Positions 36,641-46,367 are shown, numbered from the stretch's first letter. The stretch is 64,000 nucleotides of DNA from Zobellia russellii (GCF_018728565.1 NZ_JACSOI010000001.1:310001-374000); one strand, 5' to 3'. Notes: generated from the letters alone by a model not told the origin. Made by a program: numbers and translations.

Positions 36641-36693
36641 AGTAACGGTATAAGTTTCTTATTTCATTTAAAGATTTGCCAATGCACATTACA

Positions 36694-38163
36694 CTAGCTA
36701 TTCTGCTCTTTGAATCCGGCAATCATTCGGTATTTTCTTTTTCGGTAAGCTTTTGTAATAAGGTCTAAAAGTTTATTCCTAAATGCGAAACCTATCATAC
36801 CCAAAATGCCTAATGTGATAAGAGCTACATTTAGTGAAAAGAAAAATGTTAATACGGCATAAACAAGCAAAGGAATCCCGAACAAAGGAATACCTACTAT
36901 AAACTGGGTGGCACTGGTACCTTGCATATTACCAAGGGCACTTTTGTTCAAGTCTATACGCTTTTTGTTCATTGACCCAAAGAACAGGATTAACGGTACG
37001 TTTACCCCTAGGTTATATACGGCACAGCTAAAGTTTATGGCAAGCGCTTCCCAACCAAAATAAATATAGGGCACAGATAGTAAGAACATTACCCCAATAC
37101 TAACATAAATTAAGAATGCCTTAGACTCCAAATACCTTCTAAGGGGTATGTTCTGTGACATTATCATACTAAAATACGAACTATCCCAAGCCGGAATAAA
37201 CTGCCCAAAGTTCATTAGGAAAACGCCGGTCATAAAAATACCGATAAAAACCAACATCATAGAACCCATTCCAAAATCTTCCATTCCATAAAAAAGCAAT
37301 CCGTAGAAAACAAAAGCAAGTGATATAAAAACCTGCGTTTTGGTTCTTTTATTCCTCCAAATTAGCTTTAGGTCTAACTGCAAAAACGGAGCAATAGCAC
37401 CAAAACGCTTTGTCCAAGATAAATCTGACGAAGTAGCTTCTACCGTATTCTTTTTAAGGGAAGCATCAAGGAAAATACGGCTTCTTAAGTAGGAGTAATT
37501 CAAATAATACGTCAAGCCTGCAATACCCAAAGGAACTAGTGCGTATAGCGGACTTTTATAAAGGGCATAGAATACATGGCCCGCAAATTCCTGAACAGGA
37601 AAAACCTGAAAATATTCCAAACCATAAAATGTTAGTAACAGAGCCCCGATAATCACCAAAGCCTTATCACTCTTGTTTACAATAAAGTTGATGAAATTAA
37701 TACTCAGCACAATGCTTATCATGGCCAACAACCAGAGCAAAACGTTTAAGGGCGTATATCCATTTATGAGCAACACCACACTAAAGGGCACGAAGAAAAA
37801 CAGAGAAAACAAATTATAGAAGGATACCGCAGACCTACCTAGAATATAATGCGCAATGCTGCTCTTCTTTATGGGAAGGACCAAATATGGTTTCACATCC
37901 ATAACCGGAAGTTTTTGCATAAAATACCTAAGAAACAGTTCTCCAAGCATCCAATACAATAAAAATTGGCTTACCAGTATAAGCGGGTCCGTATCTGGGA
38001 TCGCTCTTTCTAAAATATAGAACAATGCAGAGCCAAAAAAAGCCAGCATACCCATAAAATACAATGCAAAAAAACCCATGACTATCTTTATACCAAGACT
38101 TTTACCCATGGATGAAGACCGAAAGAAGGACTTCCATTGCAGCTTAGTAAATTTTTTAAACAT
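36694..38163 (-). CDS. DUF5687 family ABC permease
   Basis: 489 residues from MFKKFTKLQWKSFFRSSSMGK, the family N-terminus; the longer frame starts 14 residues earlier at a less likely ATG. About 12 membrane segments in two groups. It is the membrane partner of the ATPase downstream; together they resemble two-gene exporters of Bacteroidota with no known cargo. No -7 box is seen in the 267 bases before the FNR-type gene. Confidence 0.85.
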   Translation of the reverse strand: MFKKFTKLQWKSFFRSSSMGKSLGIKIVMGFFALYFMGMLAFFGSALFYILERAIPDTDPLILVSQFLLYWMLGELFLRYFMQKLPVMDVKPYLVLPIKKSSIAHYILGRSAVSFYNLFSLFFFVPFSVVLLINGYTPLNVLLWLLAMISIVLSINFINFIVNKSDKALVIIGALLLTFYGLEYFQVFPVQEFAGHVFYALYKSPLYALVPLGIAGLTYYLNYSYLRSRIFLDASLKKNTVEATSSDLSWTKRFGAIAPFLQLDLKLIWRNKRTKTQVFISLAFVFYGLLFYGMEDFGMGSMMLVFIGIFMTGVFLMNFGQFIPAWDSSYFSMIMSQNIPLRRYLESKAFLIYVSIGVMFLLSVPYIYFGWEALAINFSCAVYNLGVNVPLILFFGSMNKKRIDLNKSALGNMQGTSATQFIVGIPLFGIPLLVYAVLTFFFSLNVALITLGILGMIGFAFRNKLLDLITKAYRKRKYRMIAGFKEQNS

Positions 38164-38395
38164 AAGAATTGGATTACTATTTGGGTAAGTTAGTGTTAAA
38201 AGCAATACAGTTTGTTACAAAAATTTCAGATAAATTACATCTCCAAGATTTTTAGAGAGAGATTTATCGCTTTTATATCTCCGTGCTATCCTATTGCGTA
38301 CATAACAATCTAGAATCTAAAAGGACCGTCTAATTAAAAACGGTATTTAAGTTCCTTTTTTTATGGTTTCCGTTTCAAATGGCTGTATCAATGCT

Positions 38396-38403
38396 TATTT
38401 TTG
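38396..38403 (+). promoter_or_regulatory. -7 box of the flavin/[2Fe-2S] reductase gene
   Basis: TATTTTTG, full consensus match. Transcription would begin near 38410, which excludes the TTG at 38401 and supports the ATG at 38431. Confidence 0.5.
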
Positions 38404-38430
38404 CGGTCACATTTGACTAAAAAACACATA

Positions 38431-39480
38431 ATGGTGCATTTTCACTCCTTGACCGTAAAACATATTAAGCCGCTAACACCTAGTTCTGTGGCCATCACTT
38501 TTACGATACCTAAAGACCTTATACAAACCTTTGATTTTGTTCCCGGACAGTACATTACAATTAAAATGGAACTTAAGGGAAAAGAAATTAGAAGGGCTTA
38601 TTCTATCTGTTCCTCACCAAAAAGCGATTGTTTTACAATTGGTGTCAAGCGTGTGGATAAAGGCGGATTTTCAGATTATGCACATACTAAACTAAAGGCC
38701 GGAGATGTATTGGAGGTCATGCCGCCCGAAGGTAGGTTTACTTTTCAGCCAACGGGAAAGGTTAAAAATATTGCAGCTTTTGCCGCAGGTAGTGGTATTA
38801 CCCCTATCATGAGTATTGCCAAAGCCGTTTTAGCAGACCATCCAAAAAGTACGTTTGTTTTGGTATATGGAAACAAATCTCAGAAGGAAACCATGTTCTA
38901 TACAGATTTGGCGAAATTGGAATTGGATTACGCAGGTAGATTCAACACCTATTTTATAAACAGCCAGACTAAAGAAGATGATTCCCTTTTTGGCCGAATT
39001 GATGTATCTACGGTTAACTATGCGCTTAAGAACAAGCATAAAGATGTAGATTTTGATGGGTACTACCTATGTGGTCCGGAGGCAATGATTCATTTGGTTT
39101 CCGATACGTTGAAGGAAAACGAGGTGCCTAAGGACAAAATACATTTTGAGCTGTTCACTACTACCGAAATCTTGGATGAAATGCCAGAGCAACCAGAAGG
39201 CAAGACCCAAGTTTCCGTTTTGGTCGATGATGAGGAGTTTTCATTGACTATGGACAAAAAGGAGATTGTTCTTGATGCGGTACTAAAACAAAATATAGAT
39301 GCGCCATATTCTTGCCAAGGTGGTGTTTGTAGTAGTTGTATAGCACGAGTAACCGAAGGTAAAGCGGAAATGGTAAAAAATCAGATTCTAACGGACGGTG
39401 AAATTGCCGATGGTCTTATCCTTACCTGTCAGGCTCACCCAACAACGCCTACTTTAAAAATTGATTATGACGATGTTTAA
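38431..39480 (+). CDS. Ferredoxin--NADP reductase-like protein with C-terminal [2Fe-2S] domain (PaaE type)
   Basis: 349 residues in three domains: FAD-binding barrel with RRAYSICSSP (54-63), NAD(P)-binding domain with FAAGSGITPIMS and CGPEAMI, and a plant-type ferredoxin domain with Cys295, Cys300, Cys303 and Cys333. It passes electrons from NAD(P)H through FAD to the cluster and on to an unknown acceptor such as an oxygenase or desaturase. The order FNR-ferredoxin is that of PaaE, but no phenylacetate genes are nearby. A strong terminator follows. Confidence 0.93.
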   Translation: MVHFHSLTVKHIKPLTPSSVAITFTIPKDLIQTFDFVPGQYITIKMELKGKEIRRAYSICSSPKSDCFTIGVKRVDKGGFSDYAHTKLKAGDVLEVMPPEGRFTFQPTGKVKNIAAFAAGSGITPIMSIAKAVLADHPKSTFVLVYGNKSQKETMFYTDLAKLELDYAGRFNTYFINSQTKEDDSLFGRIDVSTVNYALKNKHKDVDFDGYYLCGPEAMIHLVSDTLKENEVPKDKIHFELFTTTEILDEMPEQPEGKTQVSVLVDDEEFSLTMDKKEIVLDAVLKQNIDAPYSCQGGVCSSCIARVTEGKAEMVKNQILTDGEIADGLILTCQAHPTTPTLKIDYDDV

Positions 39481-39502
39481 AGTGAACATCATTTACAAAT
39501 AG

Positions 39503-39540
39503 AAAAAGCCTCGGTTGTACATTACAACTGAGGCTTTTTT
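39503..39540. terminator. Shared bidirectional terminator, overlapping the patatin stop codon
   Basis: AAAAAGCCTCGGTTGTA and TACAACTGAGGCTTTTTT pair over 17 bases (one G-U) around a 3-base loop, with A-runs and T-runs on both sides. It ends the reductase transcript on the plus strand, and its right arm encodes the last codons and stop of the leftward patatin gene. Confidence 0.85.
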
Positions 39541-40307
39541 AATAGTTCTTCCAATTTTCTAGCGGTGTTCTCATAACCCACCAAATATGCTTTTTCCAGC
39601 CCTTTACGGTCCAACACGCCTATTTTTTCCAATTCCTTGAACTCCATCAACAAATCACAAGCTTCCAACTTGCTTCTATTAATGGCGTAAATCATTAGGC
39701 CGGTTACCCTTCCCGTAAGTTGTAACGAGTTTTTCAAGGCATTTTTGTTGAGCTCCCCAACTACGGATACATTACTACCGATTATAAAATCTGCCTTTCC
39801 AGCAATTGGTTCTAACGGAAAGTTGTTCATAATACCACCGTCTGCATAGAGTTGCCCTTCCATTTCAACCGGACTAAAAACCGGAGGTAAAGCGGCAGAA
39901 GCCAGTAAGGGCCGTATTAATTCGCCTTTAGAGAAATACTCCAAGTCTCCTTTTTGGAGATTGGTGGCCACAACGTGTAACCCTTTTTGAAGGGCCTCAA
40001 AACTATCTTCCGGGAAATGCGCTCGGAACACATCAAAATACCTATCGGTATCTATAAACCCTGGTTTTACAATAGTTAAAAAGTTATATCTGAACAAAGG
40101 TGTTTCCCTGAAAAACGCCATCATTTCCGGCACAGAATTTCCGTTGGCATATAACGCGCCTACTAGTGCACCTACGCTACTGCCCCCAACTATTTCGGCC
40201 GATAGGCCAAATTCATTCATAGCCTGTATAAGCCCAATATGTGCCATACCACGAACGCCTCCGCCGGAAAGCACAAGTCCAATTGATTTTGTCTGTATAT
40301 CACTCAT
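39522..40307 (-). CDS. Patatin-like phospholipase (RssA-like)
   Basis: 261 residues. The oxyanion-hole glycines are in LVLSGGGVRGMAH, the nucleophile Ser44 in GSSVG, and the catalytic Asp in YADGGIMNNFP. Such enzymes hydrolyse acyl groups from phospholipids or lysophospholipids; no signal peptide is present, so it acts in the cytoplasm or on the inner membrane. It lies 35 bases after the nucleoside hydrolase gene and may be the last gene of the uptake operon, although a functional link is not obvious. Confidence 0.9.
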   Translation of the reverse strand: MSDIQTKSIGLVLSGGGVRGMAHIGLIQAMNEFGLSAEIVGGSSVGALVGALYANGNSVPEMMAFFRETPLFRYNFLTIVKPGFIDTDRYFDVFRAHFPEDSFEALQKGLHVVATNLQKGDLEYFSKGELIRPLLASAALPPVFSPVEMEGQLYADGGIMNNFPLEPIAGKADFIIGSNVSVVGELNKNALKNSLQLTGRVTGLMIYAINRSKLEACDLLMEFKELEKIGVLDRKGLEKAYLVGYENTARKLEELLKKPQL

Positions 40308-40342
40308 AGTAGGTTTTCTGAAAAACGATACTACGAAGGTAT

Positions 40343-41263
40343 TTATTTCAGCAGACTATCCATTAACTTTTTATGGTAGCCTGAAACCACATCATAGCAG
40401 TACTTTACAGGGAATCCTTCTTTTCTGTCACATAACAAGTAGGGTTTAAATACCTCCTTATTGTTCTCTTTTACCGTATCGTCCGGATGAATTTCCAATC
40501 TTGCGTTTAAATTTTCAGAGATAATGTCCTCCGGGGAAATAATATAATGACTCGCCAGCACATCAAACGGGTTAAAGCCGTCCGCTCCTTGGTCTACCCA
40601 CTGTTGTAACCAAGCCCTAGAAGCATTGGCCAACCATTTATTGCCCTCATCACCTTTTTCCAAAGTATCCAAATCTTCCGCTTTGATCCAAACCTTGTTA
40701 GAAATTTCAAAAGGGCAGAGCGTTACGGGCACTCCATGCTCGAACATCAACCGGAAAGCATCATTATCCAAATCAAAATTAAGATCCTGGGCATGATTGC
40801 CTTTATTTCCAATTTTAAAGTAGTCCTGCGGTGTTCTTCGTCCTGCAACAAGAACTACTTCCTGTATTTCACTCCTTAGTTCCGGGTGCTTTAAGAGCAA
40901 TAATCCAATATTTGTTGCGGGGCCAATGGCCATAATGGTCATAGGTTGCCTACGGAGCGCTTCTGCCAAGGCTTCTACCGCCTCATTACTGTTTACATCT
41001 TTTAAGTCAATAGCTTCCCCTGCCCCTTTATATACCGGAATATTGCCCATGGCAAACTCCGTGCTCATTTGTTGACTTAGTGGATACGAGTTTTCTATGA
41101 TGGTATTTCCAAAAACAGCGCTAATACCACATATTTCAATTGTATCGGCCTTTATCAATTGCAGTACGGCATATCCATCATCTACATCACAATAGCCCTC
41201 TCGTTTATGCCTTGTCATACCCACGGACAAATCTGTGTCTATCCACACCTTTTTCTTCATCAT
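40343..41263 (-). CDS. Nucleoside hydrolase family protein with an atypical metal motif
   Basis: 306 residues from ATG at 41263 (a TTG lies three codons earlier). The family hydrolyses the N-glycosidic bond of nucleosides using calcium held by clustered Asp residues. The usual DxDxxxDD is interrupted: Asp9 and Asp11 are separated from Asp28-Asp29 by about a dozen extra residues (SVGMTRHKREGYC). Other family elements are present (MAIGPATNIGLLL, VVLVAGRR, NHAQDLNFDLDNDAF in place of the usual HAEFN segment, FNPFDVLA). No signal peptide, so it acts in the cytoplasm. It lies 28 bases after the ABC ATPase gene, suggesting it cleaves the imported compound. Confidence 0.85.
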   Translation of the reverse strand: MMKKKVWIDTDLSVGMTRHKREGYCDVDDGYAVLQLIKADTIEICGISAVFGNTIIENSYPLSQQMSTEFAMGNIPVYKGAGEAIDLKDVNSNEAVEALAEALRRQPMTIMAIGPATNIGLLLLKHPELRSEIQEVVLVAGRRTPQDYFKIGNKGNHAQDLNFDLDNDAFRLMFEHGVPVTLCPFEISNKVWIKAEDLDTLEKGDEGNKWLANASRAWLQQWVDQGADGFNPFDVLASHYIISPEDIISENLNARLEIHPDDTVKENNKEVFKPYLLCDRKEGFPVKYCYDVVSGYHKKLMDSLLK

Positions 41264-41291
41264 GCTATCCAAATTATATTTTCTGTTGTAA

Positions 41292-42011
41292 CTATATCAA
41301 TCCGCCCCAAAATTCAATTTCACTTTGCACACCAGTCTGTGGGTCTTGGATAAAATCTTTTTTATCCTTGTACACCTTTAGAACACCGTCCTCCATAAAA
41401 CCAATTTGATCACCCATTAAAACTGCTTCTTTTAAATCATGGGTAACAAAAAGCGATGTTATATTAAACTCAGCAGTGAGCTTTTTAAACAATTCTTGCA
41501 TCCGTTGGCGCGTACCTGTATCAAGGCTTCCAAAGGGTTCATCCAACAATAAAAGTGATGGGTTGGTGCTAATGGCCCGCCCAAAGGAAACCCTTTGTCT
41601 TTGTCCTCCGGAAAGCTGTGTAGGCATTTTATCCGCCTGTCCTTCAAGCTCCAAGCTATGCAGCATATGCTCCACTTTTTCATTGATTAAACCTTCCGGT
41701 ATTTTTTTTAACCGTAATCCAAAAGCTATATTTTCAAAAGCGTTTAGATGCGGAAATAAAAGGTCTTCCTGATAGAGATATACGATATTTCGTTTTTCCG
41801 GTTTGGTCTCCGTAATATCTACTCCGTTTAAAAGGATTTTACCCGAATCCGGTGTTGCGAGTCCACCTATGGTTTTTAACATTGTAGTCTTACCACAACC
41901 AGATTTTCCCAAAATACTCAAAGTCTGTTTTGCCTGAAGTGAAAAATTCAAGTCTTTGACCACCCTTTCAGCACCAAAACTTTTTACAATATGTTGAACT
42001 TCAAGAAACAT
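41292..42011 (-). CDS. ABC importer ATPase (YnjD-like)
   Basis: 239 residues. Walker A GKSGCGKTT, Q-loop YLYQEDLLFPH, signature LSGGQRQRV, Walker B LLLLDEPFGSLD and switch LFVTHD. This is the layout of importers of the iron, thiamine and spermidine type. Its ATG overlaps the stop of the permease gene by one base (TAATG), so translation is coupled. Confidence 0.93.
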   Translation of the reverse strand: MFLEVQHIVKSFGAERVVKDLNFSLQAKQTLSILGKSGCGKTTMLKTIGGLATPDSGKILLNGVDITETKPEKRNIVYLYQEDLLFPHLNAFENIAFGLRLKKIPEGLINEKVEHMLHSLELEGQADKMPTQLSGGQRQRVSFGRAISTNPSLLLLDEPFGSLDTGTRQRMQELFKKLTAEFNITSLFVTHDLKEAVLMGDQIGFMEDGVLKVYKDKKDFIQDPQTGVQSEIEFWGGLI

Positions 42012-42784
42012 TAGACCAATTTTTTAAATACATAACGCTTGTTAAAATACAACAAAACTACAGGCGGAAAAACCAATAGACAGCAACTTAAGGCCCCATA
42101 ATAATAGTTTGCCTCTTTAATGAACATAAACACCTTAATGGTAAGCGTTTGTACTTTACCAATGCCTATTATGGAAGTGAGACCATATTCAAACCAAGAA
42201 ATAAGAAAGGTCTGAAAAAAGCAAATAAGCAATAAACCTTTGGCCAAAGGCAAGAGCACTTTGGTATAGGTTTGCCATTTGTTGCCTCCTAGAGTGGCCA
42301 CTAAATCTTCGTAGCTTTTTATTTTTTCATTCCAAAAACTACTGAAAAACAGTAGCGCATACGGAAAAGCTATAATAAACTGAGCAACTACAACCCCTGT
42401 TGTATTTCCAAATAGACCCATTTTTAGAAAGAAAAAACTAAGGCAAGCGGCAAAAACAACCGGAGCCAAGATATATGGAAAATAAGCCAATAGGGTCAAT
42501 GTCTTTTTTTTGGGATGATAAAATACGGCCTTGCTGATCAAAAATCCCGAAGTAGTAGAAAAGATTGCCACCAAAAGTGAGATTAATAAAGACGATAAAA
42601 AACTCTGCAAAAGACCTGTTTCGGAACTAAAAACGGTAATCCAGTTCCTAAAACCAACATATGAAGGCCACACCTCAGGAAAACGCCATTCCGAAGCCAG
42701 TGATAAAAACACGAGGTATACATAGGGGAATAGAATTAGGAGCACCGCCAAACTCAATACAAAAGGTTTCCAATTAGCTCGCAT
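42011..42784 (-). CDS. ABC importer permease 2 (YnjC C-terminal half-like)
   Basis: 257 residues from MRANWKPFVLSLAVLL; a longer frame begins 17 residues upstream inside the preceding gene. Six membrane helices and the EAA-like loop (SYEDLVATLGGNKWQTYTKVLLP) that docks the ATPase. It overlaps the first permease gene by 11 bases. With it, it replaces the single fused permease of Escherichia coli YnjC. Confidence 0.88.
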   Translation of the reverse strand: MRANWKPFVLSLAVLLILFPYVYLVFLSLASEWRFPEVWPSYVGFRNWITVFSSETGLLQSFLSSLLISLLVAIFSTTSGFLISKAVFYHPKKKTLTLLAYFPYILAPVVFAACLSFFFLKMGLFGNTTGVVVAQFIIAFPYALLFFSSFWNEKIKSYEDLVATLGGNKWQTYTKVLLPLAKGLLLICFFQTFLISWFEYGLTSIIGIGKVQTLTIKVFMFIKEANYYYGALSCCLLVFPPVVLLYFNKRYVFKKLV

Positions 42785-43628
42785 ACGCTCTTTTTCTTTT
42801 TGGCAAGAACAACGCAATTGCCGCCACGGACACAATTAATGTGTACAACACGGCAACCACATACCCTTCCGAAATTTTATCCAAATCGTATTGTTTTATT
42901 TCTTGAATAATGAGTATCGATAGCATCTGCGGTGATTCTTGACCCAAAATTAACGGTACCTCATAAGCTCCCAACAAAAAGATGAAATACAGAACGATAA
43001 GTACCCAAGTCTTCTTTAAAAGAATAGGCAAAAATACACGACTAACAACCTGCTTTGCATTTGCCCCGAGCGATTGTGCCAAAATTGAAAGTTCTTCTAC
43101 CCGTTCGTTTTTGTAAACATTTAAAAAGAGTAACACAAAAAATGGCATTATCATGGTAATGAAGGACAGAATGATTCCAATAGCCAATCCGTCATTTACC
43201 AAATCCGGAAATTGAGCTGCTTCTGTTATCCATCCCAATTTATGGCTGATACGAGCAAAAAAACCTCCTTTTGAAAACAGTTGAAACGTAAAAAACCCGG
43301 TAACGATGCCCGGTATGGCCAGAGGTAAATAGATAATAAACGATAAAAACCGTTTCTCCAATTGCCGCCTAAACTTTAAAGTTATCCAGAGTGCGCCTCC
43401 TACGGATATGCTTACAGCTACCAATGCAATTAAGGCACTATAACCTAAAGACGTAAAAAAAGTTCCCGAAGCCAAAACGGATTCCCAGAACTGAAATGTA
43501 AATCCCTTGTTGGCCACGCCAATGATTCCAAAGCTATACAATAGGGCATAGACAAATGCCGCGGCAAATGGAACCACCCCCACCAACACGAACAAAAGTA
43601 GACCTATGTTTGATTTGCTAATTTTCAA
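42774..43628 (-). CDS. ABC importer permease 1 (YnjC N-terminal half-like)
   Basis: 284 residues, six or seven membrane helices, with the ATPase-docking loop RVEELSILAQSLGANAKQVVSRVFLP. The start overlaps the end of the binding-protein gene by 11 bases. The two permeases together would form the membrane channel of a binding-protein-dependent importer. Confidence 0.88.
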   Translation of the reverse strand: MKISKSNIGLLLFVLVGVVPFAAAFVYALLYSFGIIGVANKGFTFQFWESVLASGTFFTSLGYSALIALVAVSISVGGALWITLKFRRQLEKRFLSFIIYLPLAIPGIVTGFFTFQLFSKGGFFARISHKLGWITEAAQFPDLVNDGLAIGIILSFITMIMPFFVLLFLNVYKNERVEELSILAQSLGANAKQVVSRVFLPILLKKTWVLIVLYFIFLLGAYEVPLILGQESPQMLSILIIQEIKQYDLDKISEGYVVAVLYTLIVSVAAIALFLPKRKRAYAS

Positions 43629-44841
43629 TTACCTGTTTTCTAAAATCTTCGTACAAACGTATCATATATTCGGGAGCCGGTTCGGCAATGGCATTCACTT
43701 CTAACTGCTTTAGCGTAGGTCCGTACTGGCGTTTTCTAGCATCTAAGAATTTATCCTTCCATTCTACTTCAAGCTTATCTAAAGACAAAACCGTATTGGA
43801 ATCCATTCCGTTGGCATCCGCTTTTTTAAATTGTGCTTCAGGGGATAGCAAAAAATTAATGACCTGCATGGCTCCTGCTTTTTCAGGTGAATTGTAAAGA
43901 ATACCCAAGTAATTGGAGTTTCTAATGGTGCCGTTTTCCCAAGCATATCCTTTGGTTGTTTTCGGATAAAGACCGTTCAGTACTTTATCTTCTATGCCCC
44001 CTTCACTAAATCCGTATGCAATTAAAAGTTCCCCATTGGCATATAGCTGGTTCATCTTGGATTGTTCTTTTGGAAATGTACGGCCTTCCTTCCAAAAATA
44101 CCGTTTGTTATTATTAATAAGCTCCCACAGTTTTTCAGAGAGCCGGTTGTACTTTGTTTCGTTAAACGGACCATCCAATGCGTTAGGTCCGCCACCTAAT
44201 TCCGCCAATAGACTTTTCAAAAAGGTCATGCCCGTAAAATCATTGGAAATAGTAAAGGTACCCGGATGCTCCTTTATGAAATTTTTGAGCTCAGGAATGC
44301 TTTTTGGTGGGTTTGGCACCTTTTCATAATCGTATACGATTGCAAATTGATTGATGCTCCACGGAGCCTCCATGCCATTTACAGGCTGCTGAAAGTCCGT
44401 ATTGATATACGAATCCTCAAAATCAATCAACGAAGCATTGGGAAGCTGGTCTACAAATGGGCCCCATAAACCTTCTACCTTTCTTAATTGAAAAAAAGTC
44501 TCGCCATTGATCCAAACCATGTCCACTTGACCTTCATTAATATCAGCCTGCTTTTCGCCCATAACAAGCTGTACAATTTCCGGGCCTTGACCTCCGCTAA
44601 TCTGTAAATCAATGTTATATTTTTCCTTTACACTAGGAACCACATAATTATTAATATAATCGTTAATGGCGGTACTTCCCTGCCACATCATAAAGTTAAC
44701 AGTCGTACCTTTTGCTTTGGCTTCTATTTCCTCCCATGGTGCATGCTTTAGCCCGTCACTGTCCTGTTTAGAATTCTCACCACAAGAGAGTAGCAAAAAA
44801 CCAAATAAAAAACCAAAAAGTACATTGTTAATCTTCTTCAT
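43618..44841 (-). CDS. ABC importer substrate-binding lipoprotein (YnjB-like)
   Basis: 407 residues with lipobox Cys20 (LLLSCGENS). The body is a two-lobe binding protein; MMWQGSTAINDYINNYVVP and VDMVWINGETFFQLRK are the segments that identify the YnjB group, whose ligand is not established. As a lipoprotein it could be held at the inner membrane and receive the compound brought across the outer membrane by SusC/SusD. It lies 83 bases after the SusD-like gene. Confidence 0.88.
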   Translation of the reverse strand: MKKINNVLFGFLFGFLLLSCGENSKQDSDGLKHAPWEEIEAKAKGTTVNFMMWQGSTAINDYINNYVVPSVKEKYNIDLQISGGQGPEIVQLVMGEKQADINEGQVDMVWINGETFFQLRKVEGLWGPFVDQLPNASLIDFEDSYINTDFQQPVNGMEAPWSINQFAIVYDYEKVPNPPKSIPELKNFIKEHPGTFTISNDFTGMTFLKSLLAELGGGPNALDGPFNETKYNRLSEKLWELINNNKRYFWKEGRTFPKEQSKMNQLYANGELLIAYGFSEGGIEDKVLNGLYPKTTKGYAWENGTIRNSNYLGILYNSPEKAGAMQVINFLLSPEAQFKKADANGMDSNTVLSLDKLEVEWKDKFLDARKRQYGPTLKQLEVNAIAEPAPEYMIRLYEDFRKQVIEN

Positions 44842-44924
44842 TGAAACAGCTTCTAATTGTGTTTAGATCTTCTTTGTCGTTTACAATATAATAAGCTTTA
44901 GAAAAATTGGATAAGATTCCTCAT

Positions 44925-46367
44925 TTAATCTTTCTCCCACCATCCTTTGCTATTAATATTATCTCCACCTATACGTTCTGCCGCCACTTTGTAATTAGCG
45001 CTATTGGTAGCTTGTTCTGATTCTGGATATAAATACCGAACGGGATATTGGCTGTTGTTCAAATTATCCGGCCCAGGTTTTAAGTTGGGAATACCCGTCC
45101 TACGAACGTTAAACCATGCTTCATGCCCATTAGATATTAGACTGAACCACTTTTGTGTCAAAATCTTAGTAAGGTTATCCGCTCCATTAAGTGCAACTGG
45201 CTCTTGAGCAAGGTATCCCGCAGGAACCTCAACACCATAATATTCAAAACTAGCTCTTATACCGGCTTCATAGTAGACCTCAGCATCGCCCGTGATATAA
45301 CCTCTCTCCACAGCTTCCGCCAATGCAAACTGAACTTCCGAGTATTGCATGAACTGGGCATCTACCCCATCCGGCACATCTCTAAAAATAGCACCGAACA
45401 AAGAAACGTCATTTAAATCAATTCCTTTTTCTGCAATGGTTTCTCGGTCTTGGCCGTTCAACAGTCCCTTAAATTCCGGAGTACCCGCATTTACACTCGC
45501 CTGCGTAGGTTTGTAAAGAACATTCATCCTTGGGTCATTCCATAATGTCAAAACCGAATCTACAGTGGTGGTCATACGATGTTCTTGATACAATCCCAAA
45601 GACGACAGCGTCATAGGATATTGGTTTGGCGCTGAACTCAGATAGGGCAGCACCGCATTGTCCGCATTGGATTGCATAAGTTTCCCGGAAGAGGCCAGTT
45701 CCTGAATTTCAGAAAAATCAGTTAACCGTTTACTTATCCGTAAAAGATATCGCAAGCGTAGGGAGTTTGCAAAACGCACCCATTTGTTAAGGTCTCCATC
45801 AAAAAGTACATCGCCGTTTACTACGGCATTAGAATTTTCCAGAGTTGTAGCTGCACGCTCCAAAACGGCCAAAATGCCGGTATCTGGATCTGTATAAATA
45901 CTTTCTTGGGTATCATAAGCGGGAGTGAATTGCCCGTCTAGTGCATTAACGGCTTCGGTATAGGGAACATCTCCCCACATATCCGTAAGCTGGGAGAACA
46001 AAAAGCTCTGCATTACATCTCCTATGGCATTATACGCCTCATTGGAACCCTGTAATTCCCGCATAGATTTAACATCGCTCAATAGCTGAAATATGGTATT
46101 CCAGTACTCGCTGTTCGTACCCATTTCGTAACGATCTATACGCTCAAATTCTACACTGGCCGCAAACTGCTCAATATAGTTTGCCAGACGAAATCCTTGG
46201 TAAAACGCATTTTGGTCCGCTTCTACGGAAATGACGTTGGCCAACAAAAACTGCGGATCAACAGCTTCAGGAGAATTGGGGTTTTCGTTAAGCTCCTCAA
46301 ACTCATCGGTACAACTGCCCAATGCTAAGAAGAAACTTGTAAAACCTAATATATATAGTTTGTTCAT
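44925..46367 (-). CDS. SusD/RagB-like outer-membrane lipoprotein
   Basis: 480 residues from MNKLYILGFTSF, giving a signal peptide and lipobox (LGSCTDEF). The frame extends nine residues upstream. DEFEELNENPNSPEAVDPQFLLANVI and the C-terminal QKWFSLISNGHEAWFNVRRTGIP mark the SusD-like group 2 family, the lid of SusCD importers. It follows SusC by about 40 bases and is the surface binding partner of that channel. Confidence 0.93.
   Translation of the reverse strand: MNKLYILGFTSFFLALGSCTDEFEELNENPNSPEAVDPQFLLANVISVEADQNAFYQGFRLANYIEQFAASVEFERIDRYEMGTNSEYWNTIFQLLSDVKSMRELQGSNEAYNAIGDVMQSFLFSQLTDMWGDVPYTEAVNALDGQFTPAYDTQESIYTDPDTGILAVLERAATTLENSNAVVNGDVLFDGDLNKWVRFANSLRLRYLLRISKRLTDFSEIQELASSGKLMQSNADNAVLPYLSSAPNQYPMTLSSLGLYQEHRMTTTVDSVLTLWNDPRMNVLYKPTQASVNAGTPEFKGLLNGQDRETIAEKGIDLNDVSLFGAIFRDVPDGVDAQFMQYSEVQFALAEAVERGYITGDAEVYYEAGIRASFEYYGVEVPAGYLAQEPVALNGADNLTKILTQKWFSLISNGHEAWFNVRRTGIPNLKPGPDNLNNSQYPVRYLYPESEQATNSANYKVAAERIGGDNINSKGWWEKD

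Noticed and set aside
38401-38430. Upstream TTG start of the flavin reductase
   Set aside because: It lies within the -7 promoter box and before the expected transcript start.
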